Shown here piece after piece: positions 35,801 through 45,444 of a stretch of DNA of 64,000 bases. Under the pieces are notes generated by a model. That model searched no databases and was not told the origin of the DNA. It was given only the letters and a program-made list of their open reading frames with translations. This DNA is from Competibacter sp963695105 (GTDB lineage Bacteria; Pseudomonadota; Gammaproteobacteria; Competibacterales; Competibacteraceae): positions 1 through 64,000 of the forward strand of contig CAVOGC010000003.1 of the NCBI GenBank assembly GCA_963695105.1. The letters are read 5' to 3'. The position numbers were made by a program, and so were the translations under genes. Within the stretch, counting starts at the first letter, position 1; each line of letters begins with the position of its first letter.

Positions 35801-37375
35801 TCAGCCGTCCCGCCCGGCGCCGTCGGTGGCGACCGCGCTTGGTGGCTTTGCCACATCCACCGGCGCGGCGGCCCGGTCCGGCCGGGCGCGGGCAACCGCC
35901 GCCTCGATGGGCAACTTGTCCACCTCGGTCACCGCCGCCGGTGCCGGGCGGGGCGGCGCTTTCTGGCGCAGTTTGGCTTCCCGTTCCTTCTGCTCGCGCT
36001 CCAACCGTTCCAGTCGGGCCTGATGCCGCTGTCGGGCCAGCTCGGCTTTTTGCTTCTCTTTCTCCTGCGCCCAGATTTCGTTCTTGGCGTAGCGGTAGAA
36101 CTGCACCAGCGGGATGCGGCTGGGGCAAACGTAACTGCAACAGCCGCATTCGATGCAACTGAACAAGTGATAATCCTGCGCCTTGTCGAACTCCTTGGCG
36201 TGGGCGTGCCAGTACAACTGCTGCGGCAACAGGTCGGCCGGACACACCTCGACGCAGGCCCCGCAGCGGATGCAGGGCATCGGTGGCTGTTCGGGCGTCA
36301 ACTCCTCGGCGCCGGCGGCCAGGACGCAGTTGGTGGCCTTGGTCACCGGCACGTCGTCGCCGTGCAGGGCAAACCCCATCATCGGTCCGCCCATGATCAA
36401 CCGCTCGACCCCGTCCCGATAACCGCCACATAACTCGACCAACGCGGAAAACGGCGTGCCCAGCAAGGCCTCGACGTTGCCCGGCCGGGCTATTTGACCG
36501 GTCACGGTAACGATGCGGGATAGCACCGGTTCGCCAAAATCAATGGCGCGATGGACAGTGTAAGCGGTGGCGACGTTGAAACACTGGACCCCGACATCGA
36601 CCGGCAAGCCGTCGACCGGGGTCTCCTTGCCGGTCAGCAGCCGGATGAGCTGTTTGACGCTGCCGCTGGGATAGCGGGTCGGCACCACCCGGACCTGATA
36701 ACCGGTTCCGGCACAGGCGGCGGTCATGGCGACCGCCGCTTCCGGCTTGTCGTCCTCGATGCCGATCAACACCTCGCGTGGCTCCAGCAGATGCACCATG
36801 ACGTGCAGACCGGCGACGATTCCGGCCGCCCGCTCGCGCATCAGCCGATCGTCGCAGGTGATCCAGGGCTCGCACTCGGCGCCGTTCAGGATCAGCGTGT
36901 CCAGTGACTCGCCATGGCCGCCTGGGTTCAGCTTGACCGCGCTGGGAAAACCCGCCCCACCCAGTCCGACCACGCCGGCATTGCGCAGCACGCCGCGCAC
37001 CTCGCTCGAATGCAGCCGGCGGTAGTCGACCGGTTGCCGCTCGATCCAACGCTCCTCGCCGTCGGTCTCAATGGCAACGCATAAATCCGGCAGGCCGGAG
37101 GGATGCGGCACCGGCCGCGATTCCACCGCCGTCACCACGCCCGAGGTCGGCGCATGCACGGCGGCGCTGATATAGCCGTCGGCCTGACCGATTACTTGAC
37201 CTTTCAACACCCGGTCGCCGACCTGAACCAGAGGCTTGGCGGTGGCGCCAATATGCTGGCGCAGCGGCACCGTCAACCGGGGAGGCAGGGGGCCGGCCAG
37301 GATCGGCTGCCGATTGGACTCGCTCTTGTGTCGGACGGTCTTGAGCCCGCCGTGAAACGGAAACAAGGCGCTCAT
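35801..37375 (-). CDS. rnfC: Rnf electron transport complex subunit C
   Basis: 524 residues from the ATG at 37375, overlapping the rnfB stop by 4 bp; the longer frame to 37609 is a shadow of rnfB. RnfC is the soluble NADH-interacting subunit. It has a Nqo1-like FMN/NADH domain (GLGGAGFPSAVKL, NGAECEPWITCDDRLM), a SLBB-like part and two 4Fe-4S motifs (CIRCGACVEVCP, CIECGCCSYVCP). The last ~110 residues form a long charged helix (EKEKQKAELARQ...) and a Pro/Ala-rich tail, as in gammaproteobacterial RnfC. Confidence 0.95.
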   Translation of the reverse strand: MSALFPFHGGLKTVRHKSESNRQPILAGPLPPRLTVPLRQHIGATAKPLVQVGDRVLKGQVIGQADGYISAAVHAPTSGVVTAVESRPVPHPSGLPDLCVAIETDGEERWIERQPVDYRRLHSSEVRGVLRNAGVVGLGGAGFPSAVKLNPGGHGESLDTLILNGAECEPWITCDDRLMRERAAGIVAGLHVMVHLLEPREVLIGIEDDKPEAAVAMTAACAGTGYQVRVVPTRYPSGSVKQLIRLLTGKETPVDGLPVDVGVQCFNVATAYTVHRAIDFGEPVLSRIVTVTGQIARPGNVEALLGTPFSALVELCGGYRDGVERLIMGGPMMGFALHGDDVPVTKATNCVLAAGAEELTPEQPPMPCIRCGACVEVCPADLLPQQLYWHAHAKEFDKAQDYHLFSCIECGCCSYVCPSRIPLVQFYRYAKNEIWAQEKEKQKAELARQRHQARLERLEREQKEREAKLRQKAPPRPAPAAVTEVDKLPIEAAVARARPDRAAAPVDVAKPPSAVATDGAGRDG

Positions 37376-37944
37376 GCGGTGGCCCGATCCGCCGACCGGT
37401 GGGTCTCGAGGGCAGGGCTGGGATAGGCCCACTTCCAGTTGGTAATGGTTTGCGCGACCGGAACCATATCGATGCAATCCACCGGACACGGCGCCAGGCA
37501 CAGTTCGCAACCAGTGCATTCCCGGTCGATGACCGTATGCATGTGCTTGGCCGCGCCGAGAATGGCGTCCACCGGGCAGGCCTGGATGCACAGCGTACAG
37601 CCGATACAATTTTGCTCGTCGATGACCGCGACCATTTTCGGTTTCTCAATCCCGTTGTCCGGGTTGAGCGGCTTGGGGTCGCGGCCCAGCAGTTCGGCCA
37701 GGGCGACGATGCCATTCTCGCCACCCGGCGGGCACTGGTTGATGTCCGCCTCGCCGGCGGCGATGGCCTCGGCATAGGGCCGACACCCGGCGTAACCGCA
37801 TTGACCGCACTGGGTCTGCGGCAGGATGGCGTCGATCTTGTCCACGATGGGGTCGCCTTCGACCTTGAAGCGCACGGCGGCAAAACCCAGCAGCAGACCC
37901 GAAATACCCGCCAGCGCGCTCAGCACCACAATCGCCGCAATCAT
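37372..37944 (-). CDS. rnfB: Rnf electron transport complex subunit B
   Basis: 190 residues. One N-terminal membrane segment precedes a four-cysteine cluster (QTQCGQCGYAGC...NQCPPGG) and two ferredoxin-type motifs (CIGCTLCIQACPVDA, CTGCELCLAPCPVDC). RnfB is the likely entry point for electrons from ferredoxin. It lies 4 bp after the rnfA stop. Confidence 0.96.
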   Translation of the reverse strand: MIAAIVVLSALAGISGLLLGFAAVRFKVEGDPIVDKIDAILPQTQCGQCGYAGCRPYAEAIAAGEADINQCPPGGENGIVALAELLGRDPKPLNPDNGIEKPKMVAVIDEQNCIGCTLCIQACPVDAILGAAKHMHTVIDRECTGCELCLAPCPVDCIDMVPVAQTITNWKWAYPSPALETHRSADRATA

Positions 37945-37948
37945 CGTC

Positions 37949-38530
37949 TTAGCCTCTGGCCAGCCCGGAAAATCCCATGAACGCCAACGACATCAGCCCG
38001 GCGGTCACCAGAGCGATGGCCGCCCCGCGAAACGGCATCGGCACATCCGCCGCCGCGATGCGCTCGCGCATGGCCGCGAACAGCACCATCACCAGCGAGA
38101 AACCGACCGCCGCGCCGAAGCCGTACAAGCCCGACTCGATGAAGCCGTGCCGGGTCTGCACGTTGAGCAGCGCCACGCCCAGCACCGCGCAGTTGGTGGT
38201 GATCAGCGGCAGATAGATCCCCAGCACCTGATACAGCAAGGGACTGGTCTTGTGCACCACCATTTCGGTGAACTGCACCACCACCGCGATCACCAGGATA
38301 AAGGTGATGGTGCGCAGGTACTCCAGATCCAGCGGCGCCAGCAGATACTCATCGGTCAGATAGGCGCAGATGGCCGACAGCGTCAGTACGAAGGTGGTCG
38401 CCAACCCCATGCCCATGGCGGTTTCCAGCTTGCGGGAAACCCCCATGAAGGGGCATAGCCCCAAAAATTTCACCAGCACGAAATTGTTGACCAGGATGGT
38501 CCCGATCAAAATCAGCGCATATTCTTTCAT
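37949..38530 (-). CDS. rnfA: Rnf electron transport complex subunit A
   Basis: 193 residues, six membrane helices, with NNFVLVKFLGLCPFMGVSRKLE at the N-terminus (split here by family features NFVLVKFLG and CPFMG) and LITTNCAVLGVALLN in the middle. It is the first gene of the rnf operon and the membrane partner of RnfE. The frame extends far upstream to 39268, but that part only shadows argF; the ATG at 38530 is the family start. Confidence 0.95.
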   Translation of the reverse strand: MKEYALILIGTILVNNFVLVKFLGLCPFMGVSRKLETAMGMGLATTFVLTLSAICAYLTDEYLLAPLDLEYLRTITFILVIAVVVQFTEMVVHKTSPLLYQVLGIYLPLITTNCAVLGVALLNVQTRHGFIESGLYGFGAAVGFSLVMVLFAAMRERIAAADVPMPFRGAAIALVTAGLMSLAFMGFSGLARG

Positions 38531-38835
38531 GGCGCGCGACGTCCGGACAGTAGGTTTTGGGCGGTGGGAAAAAACCCGCGAACCCGGAGAAAAGACCGTA
38601 AAAAACGCCTGCGGTTGCGAGAACGGCCCAACAGGCGGTATCGGCGAGAACAAGGTAGGCACGCAAGAAGGCACGAAATAATGATCATTAGCAGCCGCTA
38701 ATTTAGCAGATTCGCTCGCGCCTCCGCCAGACAGCTTCGGCGCAAGCTTATATCGTCCGGCTATGTCGGCGGACGCTCCTCCCGCGCATTCGGCAGGCCA
38801 GGCGCGAAACCGCGGCTTCCCCGTTCCGAGCCCAC
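38531..38835. other. argF-rnfA intergenic region: terminator and two palindromes
   Basis: A 305-bp stretch without a gene. From the argF side it contains a GCTAA-T-TTAGC palindrome (38697-38707), a 12-bp palindrome TAATGATCATTA (38679-38690), then a leftward terminator-like hairpin (38600-38637) before rnfA. No good -35/-10 pair was found, so the promoter position is open. Confidence 0.5.
38600..38637 (-). terminator. Leftward terminator-like hairpin upstream of rnfA
   Basis: Read on the minus strand: CGCCTG...CAGGCG followed directly by TTTTTT. The loop is long and may pair further (TTG/CAA). It could terminate argF transcription or act as an attenuator in the rnf leader. Confidence 0.6.
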
Positions 38836-39756
<921 letters not shown>

Positions 39757-39814
39757 TAATATGGGTTCGCTGAAAAGCACGGATTACCGACAATCCGTTC
39801 TGGTGGTCGCACAC

Positions 39815-39863
39815 CGGCTTATGGAATTTTCGCGCCAGCCTGGCGCGAAAATTCCGTAAGCCG
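39815..39863. repeat. Large inverted repeat in the argF leader
   Basis: 23-bp arms: CGGCTTATGGAATTTTCGCG continuing to 39837, and its mirror at 39841-39863, with a 3-bp loop (gcc) and a single T/G mismatch that would wobble-pair in RNA. It lies about 60 bp upstream of the argF start. Confidence 0.92.
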
Positions 39864-39878
39864 TTTTCCAAAATCAAA

Positions 39879-39918
39879 ACGGCGGCACTGGTCAGCCGCC
39901 GTGAGCAATATTATAAGT
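39879..39918 (-). promoter_or_regulatory. Candidate argF promoter and attenuator-like hairpin
   Basis: On the minus strand TATAAT (about 39909-39918) is followed within a few bases by the hairpin ACGGCGGC-tgaccagt-GCCGCCGT (39879-39902) and then TTTTGATTTT. The -35 is poor. If the promoter is real, the transcript starts at a terminator-like hairpin. Confidence 0.4.
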
Positions 39919-39998
39919 CAGAAGTCAGTTTTTTGACGGGCGGACGCCAGCGAACCCCGGCGGGCACCGCTTTCCCTCACTCTACCGGATGGCTCGCG

Positions 39999-40475
39999 AT
40001 GCAAGCTAACTTCTGCCCGCAATGCGGTAACCCACTGCAAACCGCCGATATCGGCGGCCAATCCCGACGGCGCTGCGCCGCCGGCTGCGCCTATGTGCAT
40101 TGGGACAACCCGGTGCCGGTGGTCGCCGCCATCGTCGAACTGGACGGCGCGGTCATCCTGGCCCGCAACCGGGATTGGCCAGAGAACATGTACGGGCTGA
40201 TCACCGGCTTTCTGGAGAAAGGCGAAACGCCGGACGCCGCCGTCTTGCGCGAGGTGCGCGAAGAACTGGGGCTGGACGCCGCCATCGCCCATTTCATCGG
40301 TTACTACCCGTTTTTCGAGATGAACCAGTTGATCCTGGCTTTTCACGTACCGGCGCAAGGCCCGGTCACGCTCGGCGAGGAACTGGCCGGCATCAAGCGC
40401 GTACCGGTCGAGCGGTTGAAGCCGTGGACCATCGGCACCGGCCCCGCCGTCCGCGACTGGCTGGCAGCCCGTTAA
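39999..40475 (+). CDS. Nudix hydrolase with N-terminal zinc ribbon
   Basis: 158 residues from the ATG at 39999. A zinc ribbon (CPQCGNPL and CAAGC) precedes a complete Nudix box, GFLEKGETPDAAVLREVREE with LGL directly after it. The zinc ribbon plus Nudix arrangement resembles NudC (NADH pyrophosphatase), but NudC is longer and carries a SQPWPFPxS motif that I do not see. The likely role is hydrolysis of a nucleoside diphosphate derivative, substrate unknown. Confidence 0.88.
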   Translation: MQANFCPQCGNPLQTADIGGQSRRRCAAGCAYVHWDNPVPVVAAIVELDGAVILARNRDWPENMYGLITGFLEKGETPDAAVLREVREELGLDAAIAHFIGYYPFFEMNQLILAFHVPAQGPVTLGEELAGIKRVPVERLKPWTIGTGPAVRDWLAAR

Positions 40476-40587
40476 ATCCGGGATACCGTCCAACAGTGGA
40501 TCGGCCGGATCTGGACCGAGCAGGATCCCTTTATTGAGGAGTTGCGGCGCGACGCCCAAGCGACGACGGGCTGAAACCCGCGTTCAA

Positions 40588-42345
40588 TCAATTCTGGGCG
40601 ATACTCTTAAGCGCTTCGGCGTATTTCTCGGCGTCGGTGGTGCGCAGCAGATGGCGGACCACCGGCGTCAACTCGGCGACCTCGCTCCCCTGAATGACCC
40701 GCTTGATCTCCAGCAGCGCGGTGGGATGCATACTGAACTGGGTCAGACCGAGCCCCAGCAGCAGCCGGGTGTAGCGGGGATCACCGGCCATCTCCCCGCA
40801 CAGGCTGACTGGGATGCCGGCTTTGTGGCCGGCGCGGATGGTATTGTGGATCAACATCAGCACCGCCGGATGCAGCGGGTCGTAGAGATAGTTGATTTCG
40901 TCGTCCACCCGGTCGATGGCCAGGGTGTACTGGATCAAATCGTTGGTGCCGATCGACAGAAAATCCAGATAGCGGGCGAATTGGGGCGCGCACACCGCCG
41001 CCGCCGGTACTTCGATCATGCCGCCGACCGGCATCTTCTCGTCGAAGGCCAGACCCCGGTCGCGCAGTTCCTGCTTGGTCTCCGCCACCAGCCGCAGCAC
41101 CTGGAACACCTCCTGGATGGCGGACAGCATCGGAATCATCATCCGCACCGGCCCGTGCGCCGAGGCCCGCAGGATGGCGCGCAACTGCGGGCGAAACATC
41201 GCCAAATCTTTGAGGCACATCCGAATCGCCCGCAAGCCAAGCGCCGGATTGGTGCAGACCGGGCCGCTGCCGCGACCGCCGTCCACCTGCTTGTCGGCGC
41301 CGAGATCGGCGGTGCGGATGGTAATGGGGCTGCCTTCCAGGATCTTGATCACATGCAGGTAGGAAGCTAGATGTTCTTCCTCGTCCGGCACGTCGGAGCG
41401 GTTCATGAACATAAATTCGGTGCGGTACAAGCCGACCCCGTCGGCCACCACGTCCCGTACCGCCGCCGCGTCCTCCGGCAGTTCGATGTTGGCGTATAAG
41501 CTGATCGTCAGCCCGTCGTGGGTGATCGCTGGCTTGCCCTTGAGCTTGTTCAACTCGCGCTGCTGCCGGCGCTCCTCCTGCTGCTTGTGGCGGTAGTAAC
41601 GCAGGATGCGCTCGTCCAAACCGAGCAGGATCACGCCCTGGCGGCCATCGACGATCACCGGTTCGTCGTGCCCCAGATAAGCGCGGGCGTTGCGCGCGCC
41701 GACCACCGCCGGGATGCCCAGGCTGCGCGCCAGAATGGCGGTGTGAGACAGCGGACCGCCGTACTCGGTCACGAAAGCCAGCACCCCCTGGTGCTGCATC
41801 AGGATGGTGTCGGCCGGGGTCAGGTCGTCGGCGACGACGATGCGCCCTTCCAGCCGGCTGGACGCCAGGTCGGTGTAATCGGGGTCGTTCAGATACGCCG
41901 GGTCCTCGGTCACCAGAACGCGCTGCACCCGCCGCACCACATGCTCCACATCGTCCTTACGGGTGCGTAGATACGGATCGTCCATGTCTTCGAACACCCG
42001 AACCAGCATGTCCCGCTGGATCTTCAGCGCCCATTCGGCGTTGCACTTGCGCGTGCGAATCAGCTTGATCGGCGCCTCGGTAAAAGTCGCGTCTTCCAGC
42101 ATCAGCAAATGGGTATCGATAAAGGCGGTAACCTCCGTCGGCGCCGTCGCGGGAACCTGCACCCGGACATCGCGCAACTGCTGCCTGGCGATATTCAGAC
42201 TATTCAGAAAGCGCTGAACTTCGTCCTCGACGATGGTATCAGGAATAGTGTACTCGGCGATTTCCGGTTGGTTGCGCTGCAGCAGGTAGGTCCTGCCAAT
42301 CGCATACCCCCGGGAAACCCCGATGCCATGCAGCGAAAACGGCAT
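40588..42345 (-). CDS. ptsI: PTS Enzyme I (phosphoenolpyruvate-protein phosphotransferase)
   Basis: 585 residues with GAGGG upstream of the ATG. The phosphorylated His is H201 in GGPLSHTAILARS, and the PEP-binding domain carries VGLYRTEFMFMNR and FSIGTNDLIQYTLA-like LSIGTNDLIQYT. There is no N-terminal GAF domain, so this is classical EI and not PtsP. It starts 12 bp after ptsH. With no sugar permease nearby it probably feeds HPr for regulation. Confidence 0.95.
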   Translation of the reverse strand: MPFSLHGIGVSRGYAIGRTYLLQRNQPEIAEYTIPDTIVEDEVQRFLNSLNIARQQLRDVRVQVPATAPTEVTAFIDTHLLMLEDATFTEAPIKLIRTRKCNAEWALKIQRDMLVRVFEDMDDPYLRTRKDDVEHVVRRVQRVLVTEDPAYLNDPDYTDLASSRLEGRIVVADDLTPADTILMQHQGVLAFVTEYGGPLSHTAILARSLGIPAVVGARNARAYLGHDEPVIVDGRQGVILLGLDERILRYYRHKQQEERRQQRELNKLKGKPAITHDGLTISLYANIELPEDAAAVRDVVADGVGLYRTEFMFMNRSDVPDEEEHLASYLHVIKILEGSPITIRTADLGADKQVDGGRGSGPVCTNPALGLRAIRMCLKDLAMFRPQLRAILRASAHGPVRMMIPMLSAIQEVFQVLRLVAETKQELRDRGLAFDEKMPVGGMIEVPAAAVCAPQFARYLDFLSIGTNDLIQYTLAIDRVDDEINYLYDPLHPAVLMLIHNTIRAGHKAGIPVSLCGEMAGDPRYTRLLLGLGLTQFSMHPTALLEIKRVIQGSEVAELTPVVRHLLRTTDAEKYAEALKSIAQN

Positions 42346-42357
42346 GCGGGAGCCCTC

Positions 42358-42627
42358 TCATTCGCTCTCGTCGAAGCGGCGGCGCACCAGATCTTCGAGA
42401 TGTTCGAGCGCCTGTTCGGCTTCGGGACCGCTGGCGCACAACTCCAAATGGGCGCCACGCGCGGCCGCCAGCATCATGACGCCCATGATACTTTTGCCGT
42501 TGACTTCGCGCCCGTCGCGCAACAGCCGGATCTCGGCGTCGAATCCGGCCGCCAGGGTCACAAATTTGGCGGCGGCGCGGGCGTGCAACCCCAGCTTGTT
42601 GACGATGACAATTTCCCGCTTCAGCAC
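42358..42627 (-). CDS. ptsH: Phosphocarrier protein HPr
   Basis: 89 residues from the GTG at 42627, which has GGAGGGAG upstream. With this start the phosphorylation sites fall at His15 (KLGLHARAAAKF) and Ser46 (GKSIMGVMML), the standard HPr numbering. The presence of HprK a few genes upstream means Ser46 can probably be phosphorylated. The longer frame to 43146 is overlap with rapZ. It lies 50 bp downstream of rapZ. Confidence 0.93.
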   Translation of the reverse strand: MLKREIVIVNKLGLHARAAAKFVTLAAGFDAEIRLLRDGREVNGKSIMGVMMLAAARGAHLELCASGPEAEQALEHLEDLVRRRFDESE

Positions 42628-42677
42628 CCTAGCGCTCCCTCCATTCCCCAGCCGATCAACCACAACCACCCATTGGG

Positions 42678-43544
42678 CTACACTATCAATTTTAGTTCTC
42701 GATGACGGACCATGACATAGTCGCGCAGCCCGCTGAAATGGCGGGCCAGCGCCTCGGCGACGAACACCGAGCGATGCTGACCGCCGGTACACCCGATGGC
42801 GACGGTCAGGTAACTGCGCTCGCTCTGTTCGAACCGCGGCAACCATCCCTCCAGAAAATGGCCGACGTCGGCGATCATCGCACCCGATTCCGGTTGGCTG
42901 GCGAGGTAATCGATCACGGCCTGATCCTGACCGGTCAGGGGACGCAGGTGCGGCTCCCAGTACGGGTTGGGCAGGCAGCGAACGTCGAACACGAAATCGG
43001 CGTCGGCGGGCATGCCGTTCTTGAACCCAAACGACGCGAACAGCAGCGACATCGCCTCGCCGGGCGTCTCGTGCACGCGGGCGCGCATCAGCTCGCGCAA
43101 CTGATAAAGATTGGTGTCGCTGGTGTCGACGATCAGATCGGCGCAAGCGACGATCGGCTCCAGCAGGCTTCGCTCCCGCTGGATCGCCTCCCGCAGCGGG
43201 ATGCTGCCCAGATCCAGCGGATGCCGCCGTCGGCTTTCGCTGTAGCGCTTGAGCAGGATCTCGTCGTCGGCCTGCAGGAACAGCACGTCCACTTGCAGAC
43301 CGCTGGCGCGCAGTTCGGTCAGCGTGGCGGGAAACCGATGCAATTCATCGATGAAATTGCGCGCGTCCACCCCCACCGCCACCGTCGGCGGCAAGAGGCC
43401 GCTGGCGGCGGTGATTTCCCGTGCCAGGGGCAGGATCAGCTTGAACGGCAGGTTGTCGACGCAGTAGTAGTCCAGATCTTCCAGGGTTTGCAGCGCGATG
43501 GTCTTGCCGGAGCCGGACAGGCCGCTGACGATGATTATTCGCAC
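42678..43544 (-). CDS. rapZ: RNase adapter protein RapZ
   Basis: 288 residues from the GTG at 43544 (GAGG 8 nt upstream), overlapping the hprK stop. The N-terminal P-loop GLSGSGKT and the C-terminal GCTGGQHRSVFVAE are family signatures. In E. coli RapZ guides RNase E to the sRNA GlmZ and so controls glucosamine-6-phosphate synthesis; its place between hprK and ptsH is conserved in beta- and gammaproteobacteria. Confidence 0.95.
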   Translation of the reverse strand: MRIIIVSGLSGSGKTIALQTLEDLDYYCVDNLPFKLILPLAREITAASGLLPPTVAVGVDARNFIDELHRFPATLTELRASGLQVDVLFLQADDEILLKRYSESRRRHPLDLGSIPLREAIQRERSLLEPIVACADLIVDTSDTNLYQLRELMRARVHETPGEAMSLLFASFGFKNGMPADADFVFDVRCLPNPYWEPHLRPLTGQDQAVIDYLASQPESGAMIADVGHFLEGWLPRFEQSERSYLTVAIGCTGGQHRSVFVAEALARHFSGLRDYVMVRHRELKLIV

Positions 43545-44479
43545 GGAACGGCCCTCGCCATGGTTTTTTCCATGCGCGCCATCAGATCTCGTTCGGCGCG
43601 ATATCCGCCCAACCGCAGGATGTGATCGCGCACCGCGCATTCCACCAGCACCGCCAGATTGCGACCGGGCGCGATCGGTAGCGTGATCGCCGGCACGCCG
43701 ACGCCCAGAATCACCCGGTTTTCCCGCATACCCTGCAACCGGGCATCGGCCGGTGGCGCGGCCTCCTCCATTTTGACCAGATGGAGAATCAGTCGAATGC
43801 GCTTGTTGCGCTTGATGGCGCTGTCTCCAAACATGCGGCGGATGTTGAGAATGCCGAGCCCGCGCACTTCCAGCAGATCGATCAAAGCCGGCGGACAGGT
43901 GCCTTCCAGGACCGTCGACGCCACCCGGGTCAGGGTCGGCGTATCGTCGGCGATCAGGCGGTGGCCGCGGCTGATCAGCTCCAGGGCCAGCTCGCTCTTG
44001 CCGATGCCACTGCCGCCGGTGATCAGCACGCCCAGGCCGAACACTTCAAGCAGCTCGCCGTGGACCACGGTGGAGGCGTCCAGACCGTGCCGGTAGTGAG
44101 TAAGCTGCTCCAGCACCACCTCGGGCGTGGCCGGACTGGACCAGAGCGGGACACCGGCCCCCTCGGCGCCGGCCCGCAATGCTTCGATCGGCTCGACGCC
44201 ACCGCACACCAGAATCGCGCCAGTGGAAAATTCCAGCAGGTCGCGGATCAACGCCTCCCGCGTCGCCGGTTCCAGCCGGGCGAAAAAGCCGCTTTCCTCT
44301 GGACCGCAGATTTGCAGCCGGGGCGCATGAACCCAGTTCAGCCGGCCGTACAGGGGTACACCGGCTTCGGCCGACGGCCACAAAATGCGCTCAGCCCCCG
44401 CCGCGCCGCCGACCCAGTTCAAGCGCAACACGGTCTCCAGCGCCTGGAATATATCCTTCGCGCGCGCCGGCTGATTCAT
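43535..44479 (-). CDS. hprK: HPr kinase/phosphorylase
   Basis: 314 residues from the ATG at 44479, which overlaps the ptsN stop. The P-loop is GGSGIGKSE, followed by HRLIADD and the family motif EVRGLGILNIRRMFG. It phosphorylates and dephosphorylates Ser46 of HPr in response to metabolites. It is absent from E. coli, so its presence sets this organism apart from enterics. Confidence 0.95.
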   Translation of the reverse strand: MNQPARAKDIFQALETVLRLNWVGGAAGAERILWPSAEAGVPLYGRLNWVHAPRLQICGPEESGFFARLEPATREALIRDLLEFSTGAILVCGGVEPIEALRAGAEGAGVPLWSSPATPEVVLEQLTHYRHGLDASTVVHGELLEVFGLGVLITGGSGIGKSELALELISRGHRLIADDTPTLTRVASTVLEGTCPPALIDLLEVRGLGILNIRRMFGDSAIKRNKRIRLILHLVKMEEAAPPADARLQGMRENRVILGVGVPAITLPIAPGRNLAVLVECAVRDHILRLGGYRAERDLMARMEKTMARAVPCE

Positions 44480-44958
44480 GGCGAGGTCATGGCGGCCGGT
44501 TTCCAATCCCGGAACCGGGTAAACAGCGTCTGGTCGGAGTCGGCTTCCCGCAATTGCTGGCAAAAAGCCTGGTCGCTGAACATTTCCGCCAGATAGGCCA
44601 GAATTTTGAGATGTTCGTCGGTGTAGTGATCCGGCACCAGCAGACCGAACACCAAGTCCACGGGCTGCTGGTCGATGGCGTCGAAATCCACGCCCTTCTT
44701 CAGCTTGACGAACGCGCCGATGGCCTGCTGGCTGTGCTCGAAGCGGCCATGGGGCAGGGCGACCCCATGACCCAGACCCGTGCTCCCCAGGCGCTCCCGG
44801 CCGATCAGGCTGTCGAAAATCGGTCGGACCGCCAAATCGGGCTGACCGGTGGCGAGCAGCTCGCTCAATACCTCAATGACCCTTTTCTTGCTGGCCACGT
44901 CGCTGTCGCAGACGATCCGATCGGAGGTAATCAGGTCTGTAATATCCATGAAGCTCAC
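44476..44958 (-). CDS. ptsN: PTS nitrogen regulatory protein IIA (PtsN)
   Basis: 160 residues from a GTG directly after the hpf stop; an ATG three codons on is the alternative. The phosphorylated His lies in GVALPHGRFEH. PtsN is a regulatory EIIA that binds other proteins, e.g. potassium transport components, according to its phosphorylation state. It is part of the rpoN-hpf-ptsN cluster. Confidence 0.93.
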   Translation of the reverse strand: MSFMDITDLITSDRIVCDSDVASKKRVIEVLSELLATGQPDLAVRPIFDSLIGRERLGSTGLGHGVALPHGRFEHSQQAIGAFVKLKKGVDFDAIDQQPVDLVFGLLVPDHYTDEHLKILAYLAEMFSDQAFCQQLREADSDQTLFTRFRDWKPAAMTSP

Positions 44959-45282
44959 TCAAGGCTGGGGATAGCTGCGCGCCTTTTCGCCACGATGCTT
45001 GTCCGTCAGTTTTTCCTTGTGTTTCTTGATCTGACGGTCGACCTTGTCGATCAGGGCATCGAGCGCGGCATACATGTCTTCGTCGATGGCGTCGGCGAAG
45101 ATCTCGTTACCGGCCACATGGATCGTCGCTTCGGCCTTCTGGCGCAGTTTCTCGACGCTGAGAATCACTTGGGCGCTGGTCACATTATCGAAATGCCGCT
45201 CGATGCGCTCCAGCTTGTCGTGCACGTAGTCGTGCAGCGCCTGGGTGATTTCCACATGGTGTCCGCTCAATTTGATTTGCAT
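44959..45282 (-). CDS. hpf: Ribosome hibernation promoting factor HPF
   Basis: 107 residues with AGGAG 9 nt upstream. The short-form HPF/YfiA fold is visible: MQIKLSGHHVEITQAL, VILSVEKLRQKAEATIHV and DMYAALDALIDKVDRQIKKHKEK. It dimerises or silences 70S ribosomes in stationary phase. A 162-bp gap to rpoN holds no gene. Confidence 0.95.
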   Translation of the reverse strand: MQIKLSGHHVEITQALHDYVHDKLERIERHFDNVTSAQVILSVEKLRQKAEATIHVAGNEIFADAIDEDMYAALDALIDKVDRQIKKHKEKLTDKHRGEKARSYPQP

Positions 45283-45444
45283 GACATGGGCTCCTGGCTG
45301 GCAGGTCTGGTTTGGGTCGGGCGTTGGAGCCGTCGACCGGCGCGCGTTCCATGGCGGTCGCTCGACCGTTGCGGATTCGCACCGTCCGGCACGCGCCAGA
45401 CTCCCGTTGCGATGCCCCTCGCGGGGCGGGTATCCCCCGTCCGT

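Noticed and set aside
38679..38690. TAATGATCATTA as a Fur box
   Set aside because: It matches half of the 19-bp consensus but the two halves overlap instead of being separated, and rnf/argF are not typical Fur targets. Kept only as an unassigned palindrome.
40588..42345. PtsP (nitrogen-type Enzyme I)
   Set aside because: The protein lacks the N-terminal GAF domain of PtsP and has the length of classical EI.
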